This document shows, piece after piece, positions 8,328 through 17,479 of a DNA stretch of 64,000 nucleotides. The notes under the pieces were generated by a model. That model did not search any database, was not told the origin of the DNA, and saw nothing but the letters and a program-made list of their open reading frames with translations. A program made the position numbers and the translations under genes. Origin of the DNA: SURF-13 sp041695325 (GTDB lineage: Bacteria; Pseudomonadota; Gammaproteobacteria; SURF-13); contig JBGFRC010000050.1 of NCBI GenBank assembly GCA_041695325.1, forward strand, positions 8,132-72,131, in the 5' to 3' direction. How positions within the stretch are numbered: position 1 is the stretch's first letter; each line of letters opens with the position of its first letter.

Positions 8328-9698
8328 ATGGCGGCCGCGATGCAAACCCTGAACCCGCATACCGTGATCGTCGGCCTGGGCAAGACCGGGCTGTCGGTGG
8401 CACGCTTCCTCTCCGCGCGCGGCGTGGCGTTCAGTGTCACCGACAGCCGCGCCGAACCGCCCGGTCTCGCCCAGCTCAAACGGGAGTTTCCCTCGGCGCC
8501 GCTGATGCTGGACGGCTTTGATGCGCGGGCGCTGCAACACGCCGCGAGTATCATCGTCAGCCCCGGCGTCAGCCTGCGCGAACCGGCGCTGATGCAGGCC
8601 GGGGCGCGCGGCGTGGACATCATCGGCGACATCGAGCTGTTCGCCCAACACGCGCGCGCGCCGGTGGTTGCCATCACCGGTTCCAACGGCAAAAGCACCG
8701 TCGCCACCCTGCTGGGCGAAATGGCGCGGCGCGCGGGACGCGACGCGCGCGTGGGCGGCAACCTCGGCACGCCGGCGCTGGATTTATTAGGAAAGAAAGA
8801 ACCCGATCTCTATGTTTTGGAGCTTTCCAGCTTTCAGCTGGAAACCACGTGCTCGCTCAACGCCGCCGCCGCCACCGTGCTCAACCTCAGCCCCGACCAC
8901 ATGGACCGCTACCGCGACCTCGCCGAATACACGGCGGCCAAGCGGCGCGTGTATCACGGCACGGGCGTGATGGTGATCAACCGCGACGACTCCATCGTGG
9001 CGGCCATGGCCGAAACAGAACGCAAGATGATCAGCTTCACGCTCCATGAGCCGCAAGGCGATGATTTCGGCGTGCGCAGCGTGCAGGGCGAGACCTGGCT
9101 CGCGCGCGGCAAGGAAAATTTGCTGCGCGCCGGCGCGCTGTGCATCAAGGGCAGTCACAACGTTGCCAACGCGCTCGCCGCGCTGGCCCTAGGCGAGGCC
9201 ATGGGCCTCTCCATGCAGGCCATGCTGGAGACGGTAAAAGACTTCAAGGGACTGCCGCACCGCTCGCAGTGCGTGGCGGAGCGCGACGGCGTCGCCTGGT
9301 ACAACGACTCCAAGGGCACCAACGTGGGCGCGACCCAGGCCGCGCTGGCCGGCCTGGGCGCGACGCTTGGCCGCGGCAAGATCGTGCTGATTGCGGGCGG
9401 CGACGGCAAGAACGCCGACTTCTCCCTCCTGCGCGAGGCGGTGCAAAACTACGCGCGCGCCGTGGTGCTGATCGGCCGCGATGCGCCCATTATTGAACGC
9501 GCCTTGCGCCCTGGCGTAGCAACGATTTCCGCCTCGGACATGAAAGAGGCGGTGCACAAGGCGCGCGCCGCCGCGCAGTCCGGCGACGCCGTGCTGCTGT
9601 CGCCGGCCTGTGCCAGCTTCGACATGTACAGCGGTTACGAAGAACGCGGGCGCGTGTTCAGCGCAGCGGTGCTTGAACTGCTGGAGGGCTCGCGGTGA
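8328..9698 (+). CDS. murD: UDP-N-acetylmuramoylalanine--D-glutamate ligase MurD
   Basis: Adds D-glutamate to UDP-MurNAc-L-Ala. 456 residues: Rossmann-like N-terminal domain with VGLGKTGLSVARFL (15-28), ATP loop TGSNGKST at 117-124, and C-terminal SPACASFDMYSGYEERG, a MurD signature. One base separates it from mraY; the stop overlaps ftsW (GTGA). A second ATG five codons in (MQTLNP) could also serve as start. Confidence 0.97.
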   Translation: MAAAMQTLNPHTVIVGLGKTGLSVARFLSARGVAFSVTDSRAEPPGLAQLKREFPSAPLMLDGFDARALQHAASIIVSPGVSLREPALMQAGARGVDIIGDIELFAQHARAPVVAITGSNGKSTVATLLGEMARRAGRDARVGGNLGTPALDLLGKKEPDLYVLELSSFQLETTCSLNAAAATVLNLSPDHMDRYRDLAEYTAAKRRVYHGTGVMVINRDDSIVAAMAETERKMISFTLHEPQGDDFGVRSVQGETWLARGKENLLRAGALCIKGSHNVANALAALALGEAMGLSMQAMLETVKDFKGLPHRSQCVAERDGVAWYNDSKGTNVGATQAALAGLGATLGRGKIVLIAGGDGKNADFSLLREAVQNYARAVVLIGRDAPIIERALRPGVATISASDMKEAVHKARAAAQSGDAVLLSPACASFDMYSGYEERGRVFSAAVLELLEGSR

Positions 9699-10945
9699 AC
9701 ACGCAAGCCACCAAGGCGCAGACGCCCGATTACTGGCTGATCGGCGCGCCGCTGTTGCTGATCGGCCTGGGCCTGGTGATGGTGGCCTCCGCCTCCATCG
9801 CCACCGCTGAACGCGATCCGGGACAGCCGCTCTATTATTTGACTCGCCAGGCGCTGCACCTCGCGGGCGCCGGCTTACTGGCCTGGGGCGTGTTGCGCAC
9901 GCGCCTGGTGTATTGGGAGAAGGCCGGGCCGGCGCTGCTGCTGCTCAGTTTCCTGCTGCTCACCCTGGTGCTGCTGCCGGGGATAGGCAAAGAGGTGAAC
10001 GGCAGCATGCGCTGGCTGGCGCTGGGCCCGCTCAATCTGCAGCCCTCCGAACCCGCCAAACTGTTCATGGTGGTGTATCTCGCCGGCTATCTGGTGCGGC
10101 ACGGCGCCGAGGTGTGCGTGAGCGCCGGATTCCTCAAACCTATGGCGCTGGTCGCGCTGCTCGGCGCTCTGCTGCTCGCCGAACCGGATTTCGGCGCCGC
10201 CGTGGTGCTGGGCGCCACCGTGCTCGGCATGGTGTATCTGGGCGGCGCCAGGCTGTGGCAGTTCGGCTTGCTGTTGGTGCTTGCCCTGCTGCTGCTCGGC
10301 GCGCTCGCGCTCGCCTCGCCTTATCGTCTGGAGCGCCTCACCTCGTTTCTCAATCCCTGGGCCGATCCGTTCAACAGCGGCTTCCAGCTCACCCAGGCGT
10401 TGATCGCCTTCGGGCGCGGCGAGTGGCTGGGGGTGGGCCTGGGCGCGAGCGTGCAGAAATTGTTTTATCTGCCGGAGGCGCACACCGACTTTCTGTTCGC
10501 CGTGCTGGCCGAGGAGCTGGGCCTCGTGGGTACGCTGAGCGTCATCGCGCTCTACGGCGTGATCGTGTGGCGCGCCTTTGCCTTGGCCGCCACCGCCGCA
10601 CAGCGCGGCCAACTCTTCGCCATGCACCTGGCGCACGGCATCGGCTTGTGGCTGGGGCTACAGGCGTTCATCAGCATGGGCGTGAACATGGGGCTGCTGC
10701 CCACCAAGGGGCTCACGCTGCCGCTCATGAGCTACGGCGGCAGCAGCCTGGTGGTGAGCTGCGTCGCCATCGCCTTGCTGCTGCGCATCGGCCATGAGCT
10801 GGGGCTGCTCGGCATCGCGGGCGCGCACAGGCAGAGAACGGAGCATGTGGCATGGGCGAGTTGCGAAGCAACGAGCGACCGGCCATGGATGGCCGGGCTG
10901 GGGTTTCCAAAAACGGCTAAGCCACGCCAGGGACGGCATCACTGA
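9695..10945 (+). CDS. ftsW: Peptidoglycan glycosyltransferase FtsW, with repeat-derived C-terminal tail
   Basis: SEDS-family polymerase that builds septal glycan from lipid II with FtsI. 416 residues, about ten membrane segments, SEDS signatures EPDFGAAVVL and, near the end, NMGLLPTKGLTLPLMSYGGSS. Conserved FtsW sequence stops around LLGIAGAHRQ (residue 379); the remaining 35-40 residues are read from a hairpin-rich stretch (10856-10940) and contain no recognisable domain. Starts at a GTG in the murD stop overlap; TGA at 10943-10945 is followed closely by murG. Confidence 0.96.
   Translation: MNTQATKAQTPDYWLIGAPLLLIGLGLVMVASASIATAERDPGQPLYYLTRQALHLAGAGLLAWGVLRTRLVYWEKAGPALLLLSFLLLTLVLLPGIGKEVNGSMRWLALGPLNLQPSEPAKLFMVVYLAGYLVRHGAEVCVSAGFLKPMALVALLGALLLAEPDFGAAVVLGATVLGMVYLGGARLWQFGLLLVLALLLLGALALASPYRLERLTSFLNPWADPFNSGFQLTQALIAFGRGEWLGVGLGASVQKLFYLPEAHTDFLFAVLAEELGLVGTLSVIALYGVIVWRAFALAATAAQRGQLFAMHLAHGIGLWLGLQAFISMGVNMGLLPTKGLTLPLMSYGGSSLVVSCVAIALLLRIGHELGLLGIAGAHRQRTEHVAWASCEATSDRPWMAGLGFPKTAKPRQGRHH
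10856..10940 (+). repeat. Hairpin series at the ftsW 3' end
   Basis: Successive small palindromes: GTTGC/GCAAC around GAA (10860-10872), CCGGCCA/TGGCCGG around TGGA (10879-10896), GGC/GCC around TAA (10915-10923) and GCC/GGC around AGGGAC (10926-10937). They resemble the GGA-loop hairpins seen in the element at 31679-31912 and in copy 1 at 2250. The run is translated as the FtsW tail. Confidence 0.65.
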
Positions 10946-10954
10946 GGTATGCAA

Positions 10955-12028
10955 ATGAGAGTATTAATTCTGGCGGGCGGCACCGGCGGGCACGTGTTTC
11001 CGGCGCTGGCGGTGGCCGAGGAATTGCGCGCCCGCGGCGCTGAGGTGCTGTGGCTCGGCACCCGGTCCGGGCTTGAGGCCGAAATCGTGCCGCGCGCTGG
11101 CTTTGCGCTGTCGTTCATTTCCATCTCCGGCCTGCGCGGCAAGGGTGTGCTGAGCTGGTTGCTTGCCCCGTACAAGCTGGCGCTGGCCTTTCTGCAATCG
11201 CTCGGCGCTCTCATGCGTTTGCGCCCCATGGCGGTGCTCGGCATGGGCGGCTTTGTCACCGGCCCGGCGGGATTTTGCGCCTGGCTGCTGGACAAGCCGC
11301 TGTTGATCCACGAACAGAACGCCGTCGCCGGGCTCACCAATCGTTTGCTCGCGCCGCTGGCCGATAAAGTGCTGGAGGCGTTTCCGGGCAGCCTGCCCGC
11401 TAAACACCGCCCCGTTCACACCGGCAATCCGGTGCGCGCGGCCATCAGCGCCGTCGCCGAACCCGTGCAGCGCCTGGCCGGGCGCAGCGGTCCGCTGCGC
11501 CTGCTGGTGATCGGCGGCAGCCTGGGGGCGCAGGTGTTCAACGAAATCGTGCCGCAGGCGCTCACCGCCCTGCCCGCCGCGGAGCGGCCCGAAGTCCGGC
11601 ATCAGTGCGGCAAGCGCCACCTCGATGCGGCGCAACGGAATTATCGCGCGGCGGGCGTCGAGGCGCGCGTGGCGCCGTTTATTGACGACATGGCCGAGGC
11701 TTACGCCTGGGCCGATCTGGTGTTGTGCCGCGCCGGCGCGCTCACTGTCGCTGAGCTCGCCGCGGCGGGCATGGCGGCGATACTGGTACCCTATCCCTAC
11801 GCGGTGGACGATCATCAAACCGCCAACGCGCGTTATCTGAGCAATCAGCGCGCCGCGCTGCTGCTGCCGCAAAGCGAGTTCAATAAAGAGCGTTTGAAAA
11901 CCCTGCTGCTGGAATTTGCCCGCGCGCGCGGCAAACTGCTCGTCCTGGCCGAGGCGGCGCGCGCGCGCGCCGTCACCGGCGCCGCGCAGCGCATCGCCGC
12001 ACTGTGCCTGGAGGCCGCGCATGGCTGA
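10955..12028 (+). CDS. murG: Undecaprenyldiphospho-muramoylpentapeptide beta-N-acetylglucosaminyltransferase MurG
   Basis: Peripheral inner-membrane glycosyltransferase that converts lipid I to lipid II. 357 residues; GTGGH at 9-13, HEQNAVAGLTNR, and the C-terminal UDP-GlcNAc site with CRAGALTVAELAAAG. An ATG at 10949 would add two residues, but GAGG at 10944-10947 leaves only one base to it and seven to the ATG at 10955, which I prefer. Overlaps murC by 8 bp. Confidence 0.97.
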   Translation: MRVLILAGGTGGHVFPALAVAEELRARGAEVLWLGTRSGLEAEIVPRAGFALSFISISGLRGKGVLSWLLAPYKLALAFLQSLGALMRLRPMAVLGMGGFVTGPAGFCAWLLDKPLLIHEQNAVAGLTNRLLAPLADKVLEAFPGSLPAKHRPVHTGNPVRAAISAVAEPVQRLAGRSGPLRLLVIGGSLGAQVFNEIVPQALTALPAAERPEVRHQCGKRHLDAAQRNYRAAGVEARVAPFIDDMAEAYAWADLVLCRAGALTVAELAAAGMAAILVPYPYAVDDHQTANARYLSNQRAALLLPQSEFNKERLKTLLLEFARARGKLLVLAEAARARAVTGAAQRIAALCLEAAHG

Positions 12029-13469
12029 GCAGACCTGCACCGGCATGGAGCGCATGCGCCGCATCCATTTCGTCGGCATCGGCGGCGCGGGCATGGGCGG
12101 CATCGCCGAGGTGTTGTGCAACCTCGGCTATCAGGTATCCGGCTCCGACCTGCACGACAACGCCATGACGCGCCGCTTGCGCGAAATGGGCGCGACCGTC
12201 TACATCGGCCACGACGCCGCGCAGGTCTCCGGCTGCGACGTGGTCGTCATCTCCAGCGCCGTCCAGGGCGACAACGTCGAGGTCAGCGAGGCGCGCGCGC
12301 GCCGCCTCCCCATCGTGCCGCGCGCCGAGATGCTGGCCGAGCTGATGCGTTTTCGCCACGGCATCGCCATCGCCGGCACGCACGGCAAGACCACCACCAC
12401 CAGCTTGACGGCCAGCCTGCTCGCCGAGGGCGGGCTCGACCCCACCTTCGTCATCGGCGGCAAGCTCAACAGCGCAGGCGCGCACGCGCGCCTGGGCGGC
12501 GGAAAGTATCTGGTGGCCGAGGCCGACGAGAGCGACGCCTCGTTTCTGTATCTGCAACCCATGATCGCGGTGGTCACCAACATAGACGCCGACCATCTGG
12601 AAACCTACGGCGGCGACTTCCACACGCTGCGCCGGACCTTTATCGAGTTCCTGCATCACCTGCCGTTTTACGGCCTGGCGGTGTTGTGCCTGGACGACCC
12701 GGTGGTGCGCGACATCCTGCCGCAGGTGACGCGCCCGGTGTTGACGTACGGCCTGAGCGCGGAGGCCGACATGCGCGCCGAGGACATCCGCCAGCAAGGC
12801 GCGCGCAGCGAATTCAAACTGGTGCGGCGCGGCCGCTCGCCGCTCGCCGTCACGCTCAACCTGCCGGGGCGGCACAACGTGCAGAACGCGCTCGCCGCCA
12901 TCGCCGTGGCGCAGGAAGCGGGCGTGAGTGACGCCGCCATCCAGCACGGCTTGAGCAATTTTCTCGGCATCGGCCGCCGCCTGCAGGTGTACGGCGAGCT
13001 CGCCACCGCCGCCGGGCGCGTGCTGCTGATAGACGACTACGGCCATCACCCGCGCGAGATCGCGGCCAGCGTGCAGGCGATCCGCGCCGGCTGGCCGGGG
13101 CGGCGGCTGGTCATCGCGTTTCAGCCGCACCGCTACACGCGCACGCGCGATTTGTTCGAGGACTTCACGCGCGTGTTGAGCGAGAGCGCCGACCTGTTGC
13201 TGCTCACCGAGGTGTACCCCGCGGGCGAGGCGCCAGTCAGCGGCGCCGACGGGCGCGCGCTGGCGCGCGCCATCCGCGTCCGCGGCAGGATTGATCCGGT
13301 GTTCGTTGAACACAGCGTGGAATTGTTCGACGCCCTGCCCGCCCTGCTGCGCGACGGCGACGTGCTGCTCACGCTGGGCGCGGGCGACATCGGCGCCGTC
13401 GCGCCCGCCCTGCGCGAGCGCCTGGCTCAAAATTCAGTGACGCCACTGCGCGGCCGGGGCAAGGCATGA
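12021..13469 (+). CDS. murC: UDP-N-acetylmuramate--L-alanine ligase MurC
   Basis: First Mur ligase, attaching L-alanine to UDP-MurNAc. 482 residues: N-terminal nucleotide fold HFVGIGGAGMGGIAEVL, ATP loop GTHGKTTTT at 119-127, EADESDASFL, and DDYGHHPREI in the C-terminal domain. The ATG at 12021 has GGAG ten bases before it and lies inside the murG end; earlier in-frame starts would read through murG. ATGA overlap with murB at 13466. Confidence 0.97.
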   Translation: MAEQTCTGMERMRRIHFVGIGGAGMGGIAEVLCNLGYQVSGSDLHDNAMTRRLREMGATVYIGHDAAQVSGCDVVVISSAVQGDNVEVSEARARRLPIVPRAEMLAELMRFRHGIAIAGTHGKTTTTSLTASLLAEGGLDPTFVIGGKLNSAGAHARLGGGKYLVAEADESDASFLYLQPMIAVVTNIDADHLETYGGDFHTLRRTFIEFLHHLPFYGLAVLCLDDPVVRDILPQVTRPVLTYGLSAEADMRAEDIRQQGARSEFKLVRRGRSPLAVTLNLPGRHNVQNALAAIAVAQEAGVSDAAIQHGLSNFLGIGRRLQVYGELATAAGRVLLIDDYGHHPREIAASVQAIRAGWPGRRLVIAFQPHRYTRTRDLFEDFTRVLSESADLLLLTEVYPAGEAPVSGADGRALARAIRVRGRIDPVFVEHSVELFDALPALLRDGDVLLTLGAGDIGAVAPALRERLAQNSVTPLRGRGKA

Positions 13470-14449
13470 ATGCGGTACGCCAATCTTATAAGAGATTTTC
13501 ATCATCCCCCTCTCCCGCTTTCGCGGGAGAGGGCTGGGGAGAGGGTTCCTTGACTTCCAAGACGGCGGCTAAGCTGCGCGGGAAGTTGCGCCATGAGGAA
13601 CCGATGGCCCGCCACACCACCTGGCGTGTGGGCGGTCCCGCGCAGCATTTTTTTGAACCCGCCGATCTGGATGATCTGATGCTGTTCCTGCGCCAATTGC
13701 CGCCGGACGAACCGCTGCTGTGGCTGGGCCTCGGCAGCAACCTGCTGGTGCGCGACGGCGGCTTTCGCGGCACGGTGATCGCCACCCATCCCGCGCTGCA
13801 AAAGCTGGGGCTGATCGAGCCCGGGGTGATACGCGCCGAGGCGGGCGTGCCCTGCGCCAGGGTGGCGCGTTTCGCGGCGCAACACCATCTCACCGGCGCG
13901 GAATTTCTGGCCGGCATTCCCGGCACCATGGGCGGGGCGCTGGCCATGAACGCGGGCGCGTTCGGCGGCGAAACCTGGAATGTCGTCACGCGCGTCGAGA
14001 CGCTGGACCGGAACGGGATGCGGCACACGCGTACTCACGTGGAATATCAAATCGCCTACCGCAGCGTGCGCGCGCTAGGCGTGTCCGAAGAATGGTTTGT
14101 CGCCGGTCATCTCAAACTGCCGGCCGGCGACGGCGCGGCCTCGCAGCAGTACATCAAGCAACTGCTGGAAAAACGCAACCAGACCCAGCCCACGCAACTG
14201 CCCAATGCGGGCTCGGTGTTCCGCAATCCGCCGGGCGATTTCGCCGCGCGCCTGATCGAGGCATGCGGACTCAAAGGCGCGCGCATCGGCGCAGCCTGCG
14301 TGTCGGAAAAACACGCCAACTTCATCGTCAACGCCGGCGGCGCACGCGCCGCCGACATCGAGGCGCTGATGGAAAAAGTCGCGCGCGCCGTGGAGCAGCA
14401 GCACGGCGTGCGCCTGATGCGCGAAGTACACATCGTGGGGGAGCCGTGA
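13466..14449 (+). CDS. murB: UDP-N-acetylenolpyruvoylglucosamine reductase MurB, with a repeat-encoded N-terminus
   Basis: FAD enzyme that reduces the enolpyruvyl group to make UDP-MurNAc. Conserved sequence begins at LRGKLRHEEPMARHTTWRVGG (about residue 38) and includes GLGSNLLVRDGG, GIPGTMGGALAMNAGAFGGE, and NAGSVFRNP with the catalytic Ser. The 327-residue frame from the ATG at 13466 reads through a palindromic repeat (13506-13549) as SSPSPAFAGEGWGEGSL. A TTG at 13550, just after the repeat and preceded by its GAGAGGG, would give a protein of normal length (299 aa) and is a real alternative. Confidence 0.95.
   Translation: MNAVRQSYKRFSSSPSPAFAGEGWGEGSLTSKTAAKLRGKLRHEEPMARHTTWRVGGPAQHFFEPADLDDLMLFLRQLPPDEPLLWLGLGSNLLVRDGGFRGTVIATHPALQKLGLIEPGVIRAEAGVPCARVARFAAQHHLTGAEFLAGIPGTMGGALAMNAGAFGGETWNVVTRVETLDRNGMRHTRTHVEYQIAYRSVRALGVSEEWFVAGHLKLPAGDGAASQQYIKQLLEKRNQTQPTQLPNAGSVFRNPPGDFAARLIEACGLKGARIGAACVSEKHANFIVNAGGARAADIEALMEKVARAVEQQHGVRLMREVHIVGEP
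13506..13549 (+). repeat. CCCTCTCCC-type palindromic repeat within murB
   Basis: Perfect 11-bp inverted repeat, 13508-13518 against 13523-13533, loop TTTC, followed by CTGGGGAGAGGGTTCC. The same unit occurs at 31928-31965 and 31986-32036 and in altered form in leuS (59360-59400). Confidence 0.85.
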
Positions 14450-15402
14450 TGGACGCGCGCGTCTTCGGCAAGGTGGCGGTGGTCATGGGCGGCCGTTCGG
14501 CCGAGCGCGAGGTGTCGCTGAAGAGCGGGCACGCCGTGCTTGAGGCCTTACTCAACAAGGGCGTGGACGCGCATGCGCTGGACGCCGCAGGCTCAGAGCT
14601 GCTGCGCGCGCTGCAACAGGGAAAATTCGACCGCGTGTTCATCGCCCAGCACGGGCGCGGCGGCGAAGACGGCGTGCTGCAAGGCGCGCTGGAACTGCTC
14701 GGCCTGCCCTACACCGGCAGCGGCGTGGCGGGTTCGGCGCTGGCCATGGACAAGGTGCGCAGTAAATACGTGTGGCAGGCGCTGAACCTGTCCACGCCGG
14801 AGTTCGCGTTGCTCGACGAGTACAGCGACTTCCCCGCGGTAGTGAAAAAACTCGGCCTGCCGCTGATCGTGAAGCCGGTGCACGAAGGCTCCACCATCGG
14901 TCTCACCAAGGTCACTCAAGCCGGACAACTGCACGGCGCCTGGGAATCGGCGCGCCGTTACGACGCCGACGTCATCGCCGAGCGCTGCATCGCGGGCCCG
15001 GAATACACCGTCTCGATACTGGGCGAGGAGGCGCTGCCGCTGATCCGCATCGAGGCCGCGGACGGTTTGTACGACTACCAGGCCAAATACATTGCCGATG
15101 ACACGCGCTATTTCTGTCCCTGCGGCTTGGAACAGAAACGCGAGCGGGAGTTGCAGCAGCTCGCGCTCGACGCCTTCCGCGCGCTCGGCTGCAGCGGCTG
15201 GGGTCGGGTGGATATCCTGTGCGACGTGCAAGGCAAGCCGTGGCTGCTGGAAGCCAACACCGTGCCCGGCATGACCGGCCACAGCCTGGTGCCGATGGCG
15301 GCGCGCGCCGCCGGAATCAGCTTTGACGACCTGGTGTGGCGCATCCTGCTCACCAGTCTGCGCGCCGCCCCCTTTACTGCGCGGGAGGCCGGTCATGGCT
15401 GA
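14449..15402 (+). CDS. ddlB: D-alanine--D-alanine ligase DdlB
   Basis: ATP-grasp enzyme that forms D-Ala-D-Ala for MurF. 317 residues: N-terminal GKVAVVMGGRSAEREVSLKSG, central ATP-grasp with KPVHEGSTIGLTKV, and C-terminal LLEANTVPGMTGHSL with the metal ligand Glu/Asn. The ATG shares bases with the murB stop (TGATG); a GTG immediately before is possible. Longer in-frame readings overlap murB and are spurious. ATGGCTGA overlap with ftsQ. Confidence 0.97.
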   Translation: MDARVFGKVAVVMGGRSAEREVSLKSGHAVLEALLNKGVDAHALDAAGSELLRALQQGKFDRVFIAQHGRGGEDGVLQGALELLGLPYTGSGVAGSALAMDKVRSKYVWQALNLSTPEFALLDEYSDFPAVVKKLGLPLIVKPVHEGSTIGLTKVTQAGQLHGAWESARRYDADVIAERCIAGPEYTVSILGEEALPLIRIEAADGLYDYQAKYIADDTRYFCPCGLEQKRERELQQLALDAFRALGCSGWGRVDILCDVQGKPWLLEANTVPGMTGHSLVPMAARAAGISFDDLVWRILLTSLRAAPFTAREAGHG

Positions 15403-16210
15403 CCGTATGCAGCGCCTGCGCCGCAACGCGGAGCATGCGCCGATCTTCACGCCAGCCCTCCCGGGGCGCGGCGCGGCGCCGCCTTTGCGCATATCCGCCG
15501 CGCGCCCCGTCACTCCGGTTACCGGCGCCTCAACCCGGCGCGCGCTGCGGCTCGTGTTCTCCGTTCTGCTCGCGGCATCGCTTGCCACGGGCGCATGGCT
15601 GCTCACCCGCCCCGGCGCCCTGCCCATCCGCTCGGTGCGTATCGAGGGCGAGTTCGCGCGCGTCACGCGCGACGAGTTGCAGCAGGCCATCGCCGAGGCG
15701 GCGAGCGGCGACCTGTTCAGCGTGGACATGGGCGCGATCCAGCGCGCAGCGCTTGCCCTGCCCTGGGTGCACCACGTCACCGTGCGGCGCGTGTGGCCGG
15801 ACGGCCTGCGCGTCTCCGTCACCGAACAGCGCGCCGCCGCGATCTGGAATACGCGCGGCCTGCTCAACGAAGACGGCGTGGCGTTTTATCCCGATCAGGC
15901 GAGCCTGCCCGCGCTGGCGGAGCTTACAGGGCCTCCCGGCAGCGAACGTTTGTTGCTCGGCCACCTGCGCGCGGTGCAGAAGATGCTGGCCCCGCTCAAA
16001 TTGGAGGTGACGCGGCTCACCCTGGACGAGCGGCGCGCCTTGAGCGCCGCGCTTGACAACGGCACGGAGCTGATTCTGGGGCGCGATGAAATTTACGCGC
16101 GCGTCACGCGCTTTACGCGCATGTACCCGCTGCTCGCAGGGCGCGGCGCGATGCAGCGCGCGGATTTGCGCTACAGCAATGGGCTGGCCGTGCGCTGGGC
16201 GACGGAATGA
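15395..16210 (+). CDS. ftsQ: Cell division protein FtsQ
   Basis: Bitopic divisome protein of the FtsQLB complex. 271 residues: cytoplasmic part of about 45 residues with Pro/Arg-rich sequence, one membrane helix at about 49-68, then the POTRA domain starting PIRSVRIEGEFARVTRDELQ and the beta domain with VWPDGLRVSVTEQRAAAIWN. It lies in the usual ddlB-ftsQ-ftsA order and overlaps both neighbours. Confidence 0.96.
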   Translation: MADRMQRLRRNAEHAPIFTPALPGRGAAPPLRISAARPVTPVTGASTRRALRLVFSVLLAASLATGAWLLTRPGALPIRSVRIEGEFARVTRDELQQAIAEAASGDLFSVDMGAIQRAALALPWVHHVTVRRVWPDGLRVSVTEQRAAAIWNTRGLLNEDGVAFYPDQASLPALAELTGPPGSERLLLGHLRAVQKMLAPLKLEVTRLTLDERRALSAALDNGTELILGRDEIYARVTRFTRMYPLLAGRGAMQRADLRYSNGLAVRWATE

Positions 16211-17466
16211 AGCAACTGACGGGGAAAACCAGGATGTCCAAGAAAACGGAAAAAAACCTGATCGTCGGTCTCGACATCGGCACCTCCAAGGTGGCCGCCA
16301 TCGTGGGCGAAATCACCGAGGAGGGCCGGCTCGAAATCATCGGCATCGGCTCGCACCGCTCGCGTGGACTGAAAAAGGGCGTGGTGGTCAACATCGAGTC
16401 CACCGTGCAGTCCATCCAGCGGGCGGTGGAAGAAGCGGAGTTGATGGCCGGCTGCCAGATCCACTCGGTGTACACCGGCATCGCCGGCTCACACATCAAG
16501 AGCCTCAACTCGCACGGCATCGTCGCCATCAGCACCAAGGAGGTCACCGCCGGCGACATGGAGCGGGTGGTGGACGCGGCGCGCGCGGTGGCCATTCCCG
16601 CCGACCAGAAAATCCTGCACGTGCTGCCGCAGGAATTCATCATAGACAACCAGGAAGGCATCCGCGACCCGATCGGCATGTCCGGCGTGCGCCTGGAGGC
16701 CAAGGTACACCTCGTCACCGGCGCGGTGAGCGCGGCGCAAAACATCGTCAAGTGCGTGCGCCGCTGCGGCCTGGAGGTGGACGAGATCATACTGGAGCAG
16801 CTCGCCTCCAGCTACGCCGTGCTTACCGAGGATGAAAAGGATTTGGGGGTGTGCCTGGTGGACATCGGCGGCGGCACCACCGACATCGCGGTGTTCACCG
16901 GCGGCGCCATCCGCCACACCGCGGTCATCCCCATCGCGGGCGACCAGGTCACCAATGACATCGCGGTCGCGCTGCGTACACCCACCCAGTACGCCGACGA
17001 GATCAAGATCAAATACGCCTGCGCCCTCACCCAGCTCGCGCAGGCCGATGAATCCATCGAGGTGCCGAGCGTGGGCGACCGCCCGGCGCGCCGCCTGGCG
17101 CGCCAGACCCTGGCCGAAGTGGTGGAACCGCGCCTGGAGGAACTGCTCACGCTGGTGCAGACCGAACTCCGGCGCAGCGGCTTCGAGGACCTGGTCGCGG
17201 CGGGCATGGTGCTCACCGGCGGCACAGCAAAAATCGAGGGCATCATTGATCTGGCCGAGGAAATCTTTCACATGCCGGTGCGGCTTGGGCTGCCGCAACA
17301 CGTCAGCGGTCTCGCCGACGTGGTGCGCAATCCGATCTACGCCACCGGCGTGGGCTTGCTGTTGTACGGACAAAAACACCGCCATGCGCGCCCCGCCTAT
17401 GGACGCGGCGTGAGCGTCAAGGGCGTGTGGGGACGCATGAAGAGCTGGTTTCAGGGGAATTTTTAA
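16207..17466 (+). CDS. ftsA: Cell division protein FtsA
   Basis: Actin-like ATPase that tethers FtsZ filaments to the membrane. 419 residues: nucleotide-binding VGLDIGTSKVAAIVGE near the N-terminus, the 1C domain around GCQIHSVYTGIAGSHIKS, CLVDIGGGTTDIAV in the second phosphate loop, and a C-terminal amphipathic helix (WGRMKSWFQGNF). Start in the ATGA overlap with ftsQ; an ATG at 16234 (MSKKTEKN) matches the usual FtsA start more closely and may be the real one. Confidence 0.97.
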   Translation: MKQLTGKTRMSKKTEKNLIVGLDIGTSKVAAIVGEITEEGRLEIIGIGSHRSRGLKKGVVVNIESTVQSIQRAVEEAELMAGCQIHSVYTGIAGSHIKSLNSHGIVAISTKEVTAGDMERVVDAARAVAIPADQKILHVLPQEFIIDNQEGIRDPIGMSGVRLEAKVHLVTGAVSAAQNIVKCVRRCGLEVDEIILEQLASSYAVLTEDEKDLGVCLVDIGGGTTDIAVFTGGAIRHTAVIPIAGDQVTNDIAVALRTPTQYADEIKIKYACALTQLAQADESIEVPSVGDRPARRLARQTLAEVVEPRLEELLTLVQTELRRSGFEDLVAAGMVLTGGTAKIEGIIDLAEEIFHMPVRLGLPQHVSGLADVVRNPIYATGVGLLLYGQKHRHARPAYGRGVSVKGVWGRMKSWFQGNF

Positions 17467-17479
17467 TTTTAAAATTAAA
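17462..17479 (+). other. AT-only 18-bp palindrome between ftsA and ftsZ
   Basis: TTTAATTTTAAAATTAAA is perfectly self-complementary, contains the ftsA stop codon (17464-17466) and ends two bases before the ftsZ ribosome site. It stands out in a GC-rich cluster. Role unknown: operator, AT-rich promoter or unstructured ribosome standby site. Confidence 0.6.

Noticed and set aside
7091..8770. 559-codon open frame opposite murF-mraY-murD
   Set aside because: It crosses three conserved genes and has His/Gln/Arg-rich low-complexity composition typical of antisense frames.
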